DNA of 17,900 nucleotides from CAZDET01 sp964504335 (GCA_964504335.1 CAZDET010000084.1:1-17900), one strand, 5' to 3'; shown: positions 1 to 6,610, numbered from the stretch's first letter. Made by a program: numbers and translations. Notes: generated from the letters alone by a model not told the origin.

Positions 1-69
1 CGTTTGCCTTACTCGATCGTTACTGTCGTTGGCTACCGCCACAGGATGTTGTATCTTAGACGGCATTAC

Positions 70-78
70 TACTATTTG
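70..78 (+). promoter_or_regulatory. Possible Bacteroidota -7 promoter element before recQ
   Basis: TACTATTTG resembles the Bacteroidota -7 box TAnnTTTG with one extra base. A GTTG at 48-51 lies 18 bases upstream and could serve as the -33 element. The box ends one base before the preferred recQ ATG at 80, so transcription would start at or just inside the start codon. That implies a leaderless message, or that the true promoter lies left of the window. Confidence 0.25.
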
Positions 79-79
79 T

Positions 80-2233
80 ATGAATGACACCAAGGCGCTA
101 CACGCGCTGAAGAAATATTTCGGGTACGAATCGTTCCGTCCGAACCAGCTCGATATCATCCGGTCTATTTATGAAGGGCGAGATACCTTAGTGCTGATGC
201 CCACCGGAGGTGGCAAGAGTATTTGCTACCAGATTCCGGCACTCACCCTACCGGGAACAGCGGTGGTCGTATCGCCCCTAATTTCACTGATGAAAGACCA
301 GGTAGAAGGCCTGCAGGCTGCGGGTGTGCGCGCTGCCTTCCTCAACAGTTCGCTGACGAGCACGGAGCAACGCCAGATCGAGGATGCCTACGGAGCCGGA
401 GAATTGAAACTACTGTACGTATCGCCGGAAAAATTGCTGAGCGGCGGTTTCTTTTCCGTACTACGCCGCCGGACCATCAATCTGTTTGCCATCGACGAAG
501 CACACTGCATTAGCGCCTGGGGCCATGACTTCCGGCCCGAATACACGCGCCTGAAGATGGTGAAAGAGCAATTCCCCGAGGTGCCGATTATCGCCCTCAC
601 CGCTACCGCCGACCGCCTGACGCGAATGGACATCAGCGAACAACTCGGCCTGCAAGCCCCCAAGCGGGTAGTAGCTTCCTTCGATCGACCCAATTTAAGC
701 CTGGAAGTGCGCCCCGGACGCCAGCGCTTCGAGCAAATCCTTCACTTTTTGCAAACGCGGGCCGAGCAGTCGGGCATTCTCTACTGTCTGAGCCGTAAAT
801 CGACGGAAGAGTTGGCCGGTAAGCTCCGCCAGCGCGGCTACGTGGCCGATGCCTACCACGCCGGCCTCCCGAGCGACGAACGCGACCGGGTGCAGGAAGC
901 CTTTATCAAAGATGAAGTGCCAATCATCTGTGCCACCATTGCCTTCGGTATGGGGATCGACAAAAGCAATGTGCGGTGGATCATTCACTATAACCTGCCC
1001 AAAAACCTGGAGAATTACTATCAGGAAATCGGCCGGGCCGGCCGCGACGGAGCACCCGCCGACACCTTGTTGTTTTATAGCTACAACGACGTGCAGGTGC
1101 TGCGCAGCATCCTGACTGATAAGGAAAGAAACAACGTCGACATCCAACTGGCGAAGCTCGAACGCATGCAGCAGTACGCCGAGAGCCTGGCCTGCCGCCG
1201 CCGCATATTGCTGAGCTATTTCAGCGAGGATCATCCCGAAGATTGCGGCAATTGCGATATCTGCCGCAATCCGCCCCAGCGCTTCGACGGTACCGTGATT
1301 GCTCAGATGGCCCTTTCGGCGGTGTACCGCCTGCGCGAATCGACGGGCCTTAACATGACGATCGACGTGCTGCGCGGATCGGGTCGCCGCGAAGTGCTGG
1401 AAAAAGGCTACCACCGTATCAAGACTTACGGAGCAGGTCGCAAATTTACCACGCTCGATTGGCAGCACTACCTCACTCAGCTCATCAATCTGGGCTACCT
1501 TTTTATAGCCCACGAACAGAATAGTGTGCTGCGACTCACAGAAGCCAGCAAGCGCGTTCTATTTGAAGGCGAATCGGTCGAACTCGTCCGCATGGCGACG
1601 ATTAAAGAACGGCAGGAAGCGGAGAAGCAAAAGAAAGTGGCCGCACCCGCCGGCGAACGCCCGCGCGTACGCGATGCCCTCTTCGAGCAATTGCGACAGG
1701 TGCGCAAGCAACTCGCCCGTGAGCGCGGTTTGCCCCCTTACGTCATCTTCAGTGACGCTACCCTGGAGGAAATGGCCGCCCGCCGCCCGACTACCAACGC
1801 ACAGATGGCCCGGATCAACGGCGTGGGGGAGAAAAAACTGGCCGAGTACGTTCCCTCCTTTCTGGAGGTAATTCACACCTTCGTAGAAACCGATCCTTCA
1901 AATGGAAAGTCGGATACCCGCCAGCAAACCCTCGACCGCTACCAGGCCGGCGAAACCATCGAAGCCATCGCCGAAGCCAGAGGCCTGAAGCCCACCACGA
2001 TCTACAGCCACCTGGCATACCTGTATGCCCACGGAACGGACATCGACTTGCAGCCCTTACTTCCCCAGGCCACTCTGGTCAAGGTACAGCAGTGCCTGCG
2101 CTACCTCGAAGCCCCCTACCGACGCAAAGACATCTACGACTACCTGGAAGGAACTGTAGATTACCCGCAAATCGATCTGGCGCTGGCCTACCTGCAACGC
2201 AATGGCAATTTCAAAGGCAGGGATGAAGGGTGA
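80..2233 (+). CDS. recQ: ATP-dependent DNA helicase RecQ with C-terminal HTH domain
   Basis: RecQ is a 3'-5' superfamily 2 DNA helicase acting in recombination and fork repair. The 717-residue product shows the helicase motifs in order: Walker A PTGGGKS (Lys46), Walker B DEAH near 139-142, LTATAD, and motif VI GRAGRDG near 318. A zinc-binding RQC part follows, with four cysteines near 372, 389, 392 and 395 (pattern C..C..C after an upstream Cys), and then an HRDC domain near 530-600. After HRDC there is a further domain of about 100 residues (near 611-708) resembling the HTH_40 module found at the end of many Bacteroidota RecQ proteins and absent from the roughly 610-residue E. coli protein. 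An in-frame Met at 29 exists, but the 17 residues it adds do not look like RecQ, whereas MNDTKALHALKKYFGYESF is a normal N-terminus. All key catalytic residues are present. It is a single-gene unit followed by a convergent neighbour. Confidence 0.97.
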   Translation: MNDTKALHALKKYFGYESFRPNQLDIIRSIYEGRDTLVLMPTGGGKSICYQIPALTLPGTAVVVSPLISLMKDQVEGLQAAGVRAAFLNSSLTSTEQRQIEDAYGAGELKLLYVSPEKLLSGGFFSVLRRRTINLFAIDEAHCISAWGHDFRPEYTRLKMVKEQFPEVPIIALTATADRLTRMDISEQLGLQAPKRVVASFDRPNLSLEVRPGRQRFEQILHFLQTRAEQSGILYCLSRKSTEELAGKLRQRGYVADAYHAGLPSDERDRVQEAFIKDEVPIICATIAFGMGIDKSNVRWIIHYNLPKNLENYYQEIGRAGRDGAPADTLLFYSYNDVQVLRSILTDKERNNVDIQLAKLERMQQYAESLACRRRILLSYFSEDHPEDCGNCDICRNPPQRFDGTVIAQMALSAVYRLRESTGLNMTIDVLRGSGRREVLEKGYHRIKTYGAGRKFTTLDWQHYLTQLINLGYLFIAHEQNSVLRLTEASKRVLFEGESVELVRMATIKERQEAEKQKKVAAPAGERPRVRDALFEQLRQVRKQLARERGLPPYVIFSDATLEEMAARRPTTNAQMARINGVGEKKLAEYVPSFLEVIHTFVETDPSNGKSDTRQQTLDRYQAGETIEAIAEARGLKPTTIYSHLAYLYAHGTDIDLQPLLPQATLVKVQQCLRYLEAPYRRKDIYDYLEGTVDYPQIDLALAYLQRNGNFKGRDEG

Positions 2234-2237
2234 AGTC

Positions 2238-2292
2238 GGCTAAACGAAGTAAAGGCCGTTGTCGATTTAGCCCTTGTTGTAGGCTATTTTTT
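2238..2292 (+). terminator. Terminator-like alternative hairpins after recQ
   Basis: The gap between recQ and the convergent hydrolase gene has three related segments. GGCTAAA (2238-2244) can pair with TTTAGCC (2266-2272). TAGCC (2268-2272) can instead pair with GGCTA (2282-2286), which is followed directly by six T residues (2287-2292). The second hairpin has the layout of a weak intrinsic terminator for recQ; the first competes with it for the middle segment. Stems are short (7 and 5 bp), so confidence is moderate. Confidence 0.45.
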
Positions 2293-2299
2293 CAGCAAT

Positions 2300-3259
2300 T
2301 CACAAATCTTCTCCAGGATACGTAGCGCCCTCCACCTTCTTTCCTTCAAAGAAATCAATGGCGTCCTTGATAATCTGATCTTCGTGCCCAATATTAATAT
2401 TGTGAGGGGCCTCAAGGTACATCTTGGAAGGTATACCAGCCTTCTTAGCATTTTCCATTGATTTTATGGGATTGGTACCGGTATCCTTTCCACCGACCAG
2501 CAGAAATACCGGTGTCTTGCGATTGATCTCTTTGAGCTCAGCTATCGACCACTTGTGAGGTTTACCTGCAGTCACCACGGAGTTTGGTGTGGTTTTAGCC
2601 AGTGTGAGTATCAAATCCCACATGGGCAAAGTCTCGGCATCACAATCAGTGGCCATTGTCATTGTGGATGTCCAAAAACGCTTCGCCATTTTGGTTGGTA
2701 ATAATCTGCGAATGTAGTATTGCATCTCAAACACAATATGCCAATACCCATCAGTATTCAATTTCTCAAAGGTTGCAGCCGGGGCAGTGAGAAAAACTCG
2801 ATGCACCTCCTGAGGCTGTGACTTGGCAAACAGAGATGATAGGAAGCTCCCGTAAGAATGGCCGATAAGGGAGACGGGCTTGCCAAGTAGCCCCAACTCC
2901 TTTTTAACAAACAGGAACCACTCTATTGTTTCCGCTTTTCCTTTAGGCAGGTTGGAGTTAAGGCCATCTACCGGGCGGGTGCGACCTACTTCTCCCATCC
3001 TGTCAACAAAAATTAAATAGTAGTTTTGAACCAGGGCTGGTAGAAGATAAACCATATCAAGGCTACAGCTCATAAGGCCATGAAGAATCATTATGGACGG
3101 GTTTTCCGGATTGCCGCACAAATAGGCCCTGGTGCTACCGAACCTCGATTCCAGATCAACTGCCTGGTGATCACCAAAATGTTCCGCTGCGTACTTATCA
3201 TAAGCTTTAAGGCGTTCGGCCCATGCCTTACCCTCGTGAACTCTTGCTTTTTTAAACAT
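2300..3259 (-). CDS. Alpha/beta hydrolase
   Basis: A 319-residue alpha/beta-fold hydrolase. Visible are the oxyanion HG dipeptide at 60-61, the nucleophile elbow GHSYG at 133-137 (Ser135), an acid candidate Asp259 in GGKDTG, and a late histidine. The likeliest base by spacing is His286, with His292 as the alternative, so a complete Ser-Asp-His triad is plausible. No signal peptide or lipobox is seen, so it is probably cytoplasmic. Substrate cannot be told from sequence: esterase, lipase or C-C hydrolase activity are all possible. It is the last gene of a minus-strand series (regulator, DoxX remnant, CoA-binding protein, hydrolase), 50 bp after the CoA-binding gene, and is probably cotranscribed with it. 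The gene looks more AT-rich than recQ or fabH. Confidence 0.88.
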   Translation of the reverse strand: MFKKARVHEGKAWAERLKAYDKYAAEHFGDHQAVDLESRFGSTRAYLCGNPENPSIMILHGLMSCSLDMVYLLPALVQNYYLIFVDRMGEVGRTRPVDGLNSNLPKGKAETIEWFLFVKKELGLLGKPVSLIGHSYGSFLSSLFAKSQPQEVHRVFLTAPAATFEKLNTDGYWHIVFEMQYYIRRLLPTKMAKRFWTSTMTMATDCDAETLPMWDLILTLAKTTPNSVVTAGKPHKWSIAELKEINRKTPVFLLVGGKDTGTNPIKSMENAKKAGIPSKMYLEAPHNINIGHEDQIIKDAIDFFEGKKVEGATYPGEDL

Positions 3260-3309
3260 TATTTTCCCGCGTTGAACTAGTCATTGGGCGTGTTTTTCAT
3301 GTATTCCAG

Positions 3310-3765
3310 CTACTCCGGGAGCTTCTGCAACCACCCAAAGCACATGTGAAAAATATCGGGTTTGACATACATCATGGGACAACCGCCGGGAATGACTTCT
3401 AACCCCAGTTCTTTAGCCGTTTCAAATGCCTGAGGTTCGTAGCTTCCCGCCGCCAAGCCTTTATGCATCCATACATGATGGATCCCGTTTTCAGCACATT
3501 CTTTCACCGCCCCTTCTGTAGCATGGGTGGGTGTGCAAAGAACGGCTCCCTGCACTTGCTCTGGGATAGATCCTATGTTTGGATAGCACTCCACATCTTT
3601 AATTTGATCGGCTTTTGGGTTGACCGCAAAAACCTTATACCCGTTTCTAGCCAACTTTTTGTAGATGTTGTTGGCGGGCTGATTCTTATCGGTAGAATAG
3701 CCTAATACAGCAATACGCTCCAACTCAAGAAAGACATTGATTTTTTCCTTGTATACTTCGTTCAT
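3310..3765 (-). CDS. CoA-binding domain protein (YccU-like)
   Basis: A 151-residue single-domain Rossmann protein of the CoA_binding_2 type. An N-terminal strand with glycine turn (IAVLGYSTDKNQPANNIYKKL region, residues 18-38) is followed by GYKVFAVNPK (42-51), a central VLCTPTHAT, a VWMHKG segment (98-103) and a late GGCPMMY (127-133). The order matches small bacterial CoA-binding proteins, whose biological role is poorly known. Length is close to the usual 120-150 residues. It lies between the DoxX remnant (44 bp upstream) and the alpha/beta hydrolase (50 bp downstream), all on one strand, suggesting one transcript under the Crp/Fnr-type regulator. No enzymatic residues are evident, so binding or redox sensing through CoA is only an inference. 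Confidence 0.85.
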   Translation of the reverse strand: MNEVYKEKINVFLELERIAVLGYSTDKNQPANNIYKKLARNGYKVFAVNPKADQIKDVECYPNIGSIPEQVQGAVLCTPTHATEGAVKECAENGIHHVWMHKGLAAGSYEPQAFETAKELGLEVIPGGCPMMYVKPDIFHMCFGWLQKLPE

Positions 3766-3809
3766 GATGTTGAGTCTGTTTTATGATTCTTGTTCCTGTA
3801 ACGTCATGT

Positions 3810-4095
3810 TTAATCGGCAAAGGCCCTCCGGTAAAAAATAAACGACAGGAAAAGCAACACCAACGTAACTACCGAACCAGCATAATCTCCGTCATTTACC
3901 CTGAGGTGCCCCACCAGTGCCAAAATAAAATTTACAAGAAACCCCAGGTAGGCAAGTAGCGGCATATCCCAATCTTGCAAACTCTTTACTTACTTCCTCA
4001 TAGTCGGTAAAATGACCAAGTGCACTCAGTAGCATGATCAATGAAAGCAAGCCTGTGGAAACTCAAAAAATGATCTTGTTTACTTTTGCATGCAT
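3810..4095 (-). pseudogene. DoxX-like membrane protein gene, disrupted
   Basis: The minus strand starts with an ATG at 4095, preceded by AGAAGG, and reads MHAKVNKIIF, then a TGA at 4065-4063, then VSTGLLSLIMLLSALGHF and DYEEVSKEFARLGY. This matches the start of DoxX_2 proteins, where the TGA position normally holds Trp. Near 3960 the frame shifts by one and resumes as PLLAYLGFLVNFILALVGHL, then a GDYAGSVV-like helix, ending at TAA 3812-3810 after FYRRAFAD. That is the normal DoxX C-terminus. About 30 residues of the middle (usually the second transmembrane helix and the loop to the third) are missing compared with the family's 120-130. The coding sequence therefore carries a nonsense codon plus an out-of-frame deletion. 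It was probably a four-helix inner-membrane protein cotranscribed with its neighbours. Confidence 0.85.
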
Positions 4096-4151
4096 TTCCT
4101 TCTGTAGAAGTGGTTTAAATTTAAATCTTAAGCAAAAGTCTGGAGATTATT

Positions 4152-4177
4152 TCAAATGATTATTTGACAATTATCAA
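4152..4177. promoter_or_regulatory. Two overlapping palindromes, one FNR/CRP-box-like
   Basis: TCAAAT-GATT-ATTTGA (4152-4167) is a perfect 6-bp inverted repeat with a 4-base gap. It shares TTGA with TTGAC-AATT-ATCAA (4164-4177), which differs from the E. coli FNR consensus TTGAT-N4-ATCAA at one position. Both sit between the stop of the Crp/Fnr-type regulator and the start of the DoxX remnant, where a promoter for the downstream genes would be expected. That the neighbouring regulator binds here is an inference. E. coli consensus need not apply to this phylum. Confidence 0.5.
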
Positions 4178-4181
4178 AAAA

Positions 4182-4745
4182 TTAAACCTCCTTTCGGATT
4201 CTACTTAATGTAGCGATATCAATACCTAAGTAGGAAGCAATATGCCCAACATTAGCGCTCCTGCATATTTGTGGATATTCCTTAAGAAATGCCCGATATC
4301 TCTCCGTTGCTGACATGGTTTGCAATTCAAGACTTCTCTTTGCTTGGCGTACAATTTTACGCTCGGCAGCACCTATTTGAACCTCTCGCCAAGCAGGGAT
4401 ATTACTAAGCATTTCTTGCGTATTCTTATAGGTAAACACTAATAGCTCTGCAGGTTCTAATGCCACAATATTTTCTCTAGTAGGCAACTGATTACTAAAA
4501 CTAGGATTCGATATGACTAACGTCTCAGTAGTGAAAAATTGAGTAGTTATTTCATCCCTATTTTCATTGTAGTGAAATGCTCGTAAAGTGCCTGATTCGA
4601 CAATACCAATTCTATCAGAAAGGTCTCCTTCTTTCAAAAAAAACTCCTTGGCCGTTAATTTGACAATATGGAAGTATTGTTCGGTTAATTCCCAATCGTT
4701 TTCCGTAAATCCGAATTGTTGAATAAGATGATCTTTAAATCGCAT
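4182..4745 (-). CDS. Crp/Fnr family transcriptional regulator
   Basis: A 187-residue protein with an N-terminal cyclic-nucleotide-binding-like beta-barrel (about 10-115; GDLSDRIGIVESGTLRAFHY is the typical core) and a C-terminal winged helix, with recognition region near 165-186 (VGHIASYLGIDIATLSRIRK). This is the short Bacteroidota subtype, in which the DNA-recognition helix ends in LSRIRK. It has one cysteine (Cys161), so it cannot carry the Fe-S cluster of true FNR; the signal is unknown. It leads a same-strand series with a DoxX remnant, a CoA-binding protein and a hydrolase. A palindromic pair just after its stop may be its operator, and a perfect hairpin lies 40 bp before its ATG. Its base composition is clearly AT-richer than the flanking genes. 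Confidence 0.92.
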   Translation of the reverse strand: MRFKDHLIQQFGFTENDWELTEQYFHIVKLTAKEFFLKEGDLSDRIGIVESGTLRAFHYNENRDEITTQFFTTETLVISNPSFSNQLPTRENIVALEPAELLVFTYKNTQEMLSNIPAWREVQIGAAERKIVRQAKRSLELQTMSATERYRAFLKEYPQICRSANVGHIASYLGIDIATLSRIRKEV

Positions 4746-4785
4746 TTTTAACCACTTAACGAAAGCTTTTGGTAGGCTCTCAATA

Positions 4786-4802
4786 CCGCCATAAAATGGC
4801 GG
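4786..4802. promoter_or_regulatory. Perfect inverted repeat upstream of the Crp/Fnr-type gene
   Basis: CCGCCAT-AAA-ATGGCGG is a perfect 7-bp inverted repeat with a 3-base centre, 40 bases before the regulator's ATG on the minus strand. It could be an operator or a hairpin in the 5' leader. No T-run follows on either strand, so a terminator is unlikely. The rest of 4746-4956 shows nothing I can identify. Confidence 0.4.
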
Positions 4803-4956
4803 ATATGCAACTACACTCTCAAAATTTTTCTCGAACCCATGCCCTGGTAAAACTCGATGACCGTAATGCCGGACAGCAAAACCAGAACTATCCTAGTAGA
4901 ATCGCCCTTCACCCTTAACAGAGGGTTAATTCCGAAACACCCTTCCAAGAAAATTC

Positions 4957-4964
4957 TACTTTTG
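4957..4964 (+). promoter_or_regulatory. -7 promoter element TACTTTTG
   Basis: TACTTTTG is an exact match to the Bacteroidota -7 consensus TAnnTTTG. It ends five bases before the ATG at 4970, so the transcript would have almost no leader. I see no good TTTG at the expected -33 distance. Confidence 0.45.
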
Positions 4965-4969
4965 CAGCT

Positions 4970-5584
4970 ATGCGTAGTTTCCTACTACTTTTTGTACTTA
5001 CGGGTGCCATACAACTTGCCGCCCAGGTGACGCCGCCGCGCGATACTACACTAACCACCGACCTGCAAGTCAAGCAGGCCGAAACCCTTGTACTATCTAA
5101 ACCCGCGCGTGTTTATGTGCCGAAGAAGGCGCTGCTCTGGAGTATCGCTCCGGGAGGTGGGCAAATCTACAACCGCCGCTGGTGGAAGTTGCCAATCGTC
5201 TACGGGGCGTTTGCCGGGATGATTGGCATTGCCGATTTCAATCAGACGAATTTCAACCGATTTCAGCGGGCGCTGGAGTCGGAATGCTTCGGCGTGCAGG
5301 ACCCCGATTGCGTGCCGAGTACACACGAATTCACGGGGCTCTTCGACGTCAATGCCCTGCGCAGCCTGCGCGATTCGTACGATCGCAACCGGCAGCTGGC
5401 CTATCTCGGTATATTCGTGGTTTATCTTTTGCAGGGAGTAGAAGCATTCGTCGATGCTCACCTACGCACCTTCGACATCGAGGACGACATCGGCTTTCGC
5501 ATCGAGCCGCAGTACTATCCGGAGCCGGGAGTGCCGGTGGGGGTATCGATCGTTATTCCAATTCGGCAATCGTCTGGGCGGTAG
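4970..5584 (+). CDS. DUF5683 domain-containing protein
   Basis: A 204-residue exported or membrane protein of unknown function. It starts with a signal peptide (MRSFLLLFVLTGAIQLAAQ, probable cleavage after the AAQ region). A polar linker follows, then from about residue 50 the DUF5683 hallmark KKALLWSIAPGGGQIYNRRWWK with a hydrophobic segment near 75-90. A second hydrophobic segment (about 143-160) precedes VDAHLRTFDI, and a beta-type tail ends in GVSIVIPI. Order and length fit DUF5683 proteins, which are found almost only in Bacteroidota. It converges on the cupin gene with only 4 bp between the two stops, leaving no room for a separate terminator. The start is supported by the signal peptide and the adjacent -7 box. 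Confidence 0.85.
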   Translation: MRSFLLLFVLTGAIQLAAQVTPPRDTTLTTDLQVKQAETLVLSKPARVYVPKKALLWSIAPGGGQIYNRRWWKLPIVYGAFAGMIGIADFNQTNFNRFQRALESECFGVQDPDCVPSTHEFTGLFDVNALRSLRDSYDRNRQLAYLGIFVVYLLQGVEAFVDAHLRTFDIEDDIGFRIEPQYYPEPGVPVGVSIVIPIRQSSGR

Positions 5585-5588
5585 TTGA

Positions 5589-5948
5589 TCATATCCATTC
5601 GTATTCTTTCACGGTCAGCTCGCTTTCCACCTCGCCCGTATGCCTGGTGGCGGCCGGCTCGAAGAGCAGCACCCATACTTCTTCACGGGCGATGGGTTGG
5701 TGCTCTACCCCTTTCGGAACGATCAGCATTTCCCCCGCGCGTAGTGTTTTACTACTATCGCGGAATTCAATGACCAATTCACCCTTGACCACCCAAAAAA
5801 GCTCGTCTTCTTCGGCGTGGTCGTGCCAGACGAATTCGCCCTGGAGTTTGGCCAGTTTGACGTGTTGGCCGTTGAGGGCTCCGATGATCTTGGGGCTCCA
5901 GTGGTCGTTGAATAGATCGAACTTTTGGTGAATGTTGATTACTTCCAT
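5589..5948 (-). CDS. Small cupin domain protein
   Basis: A 119-residue single-domain cupin. Motif 1 is G37-X4-H42-D-H44-X4-E49-X6-G56 and motif 2 is G72-X5-P78-X-G80-X2-H83. The three histidines and the glutamate that bind metal in this fold are therefore present, and a mononuclear metal site is likely. No signal peptide is seen, so it is probably cytoplasmic. The reaction is not deducible: small stand-alone cupins include isomerases, dioxygenases and sugar-binding proteins. An in-frame Met exists at 6062, but the 38 residues it adds are encoded by a large hairpin and look unrelated to cupins, so the Met at 5948 (MEVINIHQKF) is preferred. It ends 4 bp from the convergent DUF5683 gene. Confidence 0.88.
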   Translation of the reverse strand: MEVINIHQKFDLFNDHWSPKIIGALNGQHVKLAKLQGEFVWHDHAEEDELFWVVKGELVIEFRDSSKTLRAGEMLIVPKGVEHQPIAREEVWVLLFEPAATRHTGEVESELTVKEYEWI

Positions 5949-5958
5949 GCTTAGGTAA

Positions 5959-6029
5959 TTTCGCTGCGCGAGGCACTCACTCAGGTCCTCAGTGATTGAG
6001 GACCTGAGTAGCGAGTGCCTCCAGCGAAA
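5959..6029. repeat. Long imperfect palindrome (REP/MITE-like hairpin) in cupin leader
   Basis: The left arm is TTTCGCTG (5959-5966), bulge CGC, GAGGCACTC (5970-5978), ACTCAGGTCCTCA (5979-5991). The loop is GTGAT. The right arm is TGAGGACCTGAGT (5997-6009), bulge AGC, GAGTGCCTC (6013-6021), CAGCGAAA (6022-6029). All 30 positions pair, interrupted only by one 3-base bulge on each side. It ends 10 bases before the cupin ATG, so it would be in that gene's 5' leader. No T-run follows. Size and shape fit a repetitive extragenic palindrome or a tiny mobile element, but only one copy is visible here. Confidence 0.7.
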
Positions 6030-6081
6030 GTTCGGGAGAAAATGGGAGAAAACACCGGACATTCTCCCAATAGTATTCCCT

Positions 6082-6103
6082 CCATCCTTCGGTAACAGGA
6101 TGG
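6082..6103. other. Short hairpin
   Basis: CCATCCT (6082-6088) pairs perfectly with AGGATGG (6097-6103) around an 8-base loop. It lies upstream of the long palindrome in the cupin's orientation. No poly-T tail on either strand; function unknown. Confidence 0.3.
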
Positions 6104-6180
6104 CACCAATTCAATTAAGACACTAATAATCAGCCACTTAAAACAAACAAAGGGTGCTCAAAGCCCCCCAGGTGAAAGAG

Positions 6181-6393
6181 ATGAAACAAATCCAGGACCA
6201 CGTCGGCGAACAAAGCGTGATGCAAGAGGATTAGACGAGATGGAAAGGCCTAAAAAAGGACGAGGACTATCCCGGAATGTTTGGAATAGCCCTCGAAAAT
6301 CTGTTCCGGATATGTTACCGGGTTCATGAACTTGAGAGAGCAGCCGAATTGGCTGCGAAAAAAGTAAAGAAACTGGAGTTTAATTCGGTGTGA
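6181..6393 (+). pseudogene. Amber-interrupted short reading frame, unrecognised
   Basis: One frame reads MKQIQDHVGEQSVMQED, a TAG at 6232-6234, then without frame change a further 52 codons to TGA at 6391-6393. The second part contains DYPGMFGIALENLFRICYR and a helical, charged tail (HELERAAELAAKKVKKLEF) of the kind that ends real proteins. The frame is open upstream only to a TAA at 6139. I do not recognise the family. It may be a decayed small gene or the fragment of a larger lost one. A different + frame is also open across part of the region but is rich in Pro, Arg and Gly and looks non-coding. A 6-bp inverted repeat (6340-6356) lies inside. Confidence 0.35.
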
Positions 6394-6467
6394 TACTTCT
6401 TGGCAACAACGGTTCTCACACCACAAACCAAAACCAAACCAAATAAATACCTTAGAGAAGAAGGGAA

Positions 6468-6487
6468 GGGGATTTATACAAATCCCC
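6468..6487. other. Perfect 8-bp hairpin
   Basis: GGGGATTT-ATAC-AAATCCCC is a perfect 8-bp stem with a 4-base loop. No T-run follows on either strand. It lies in the gene-free part before the kinase's 3' end; it could be a repeat remnant or an RNA-stability structure. Confidence 0.4.
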
Positions 6488-6581
6488 CCTCTTATGACAC
6501 GCTTCTTATTGAAAGGTATGAAGGAAGGAACGATTTCCAAACCTATGCTTCAAAGATAAGATGGATAAAGGGGGTGGGAAA

Positions 6582-6597
6582 CCCCATAAAAATGGGG
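6582..6597 (-). terminator. Possible terminator of the sensor kinase operon
   Basis: On the minus strand CCCCAT-TTTT-ATGGGG forms a 6-bp stem 13 bases after the kinase stop codon. It is followed by only three T residues, then C, so termination strength would be modest. Confidence 0.4.
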
Positions 6598-6610
6598 CTG
6601 TTCCAATTAA

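Larger units (their letters stand above)
6394..6610. other. Non-coding stretch with A-rich tract and hairpins
   Basis: Completes the 662-bp gap between the cupin start (5948) and the sensor kinase stop (6611). An open frame of 77 codons on the plus strand (6400-6633) has no recognisable composition or domain and runs into the kinase gene. A CCAAA-rich tract at 6421-6443 (ACCAAAACCAAACCAAA) and two perfect small hairpins listed separately are the only structure I see. No tRNA or other RNA gene is recognised. Confidence 0.4.

Noticed and set aside
695..1513. 272-codon open frame on the minus strand inside recQ
   Set aside because: It is antisense to well-conserved RecQ motifs and its translation has no domain; it is a shadow of the GC-rich recQ codons.
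5949..6062. N-terminal extension of the cupin by 38 residues
   Set aside because: The added codons lie in and beyond the large hairpin and do not resemble a cupin N-terminus; the start at 5948 is normal.
6250..6540. 96-codon minus-strand frame in the gene-free gap
   Set aside because: Rich in Phe, Ile and Cys in a low-complexity way, spans two hairpins and shows no domain; probably non-coding.
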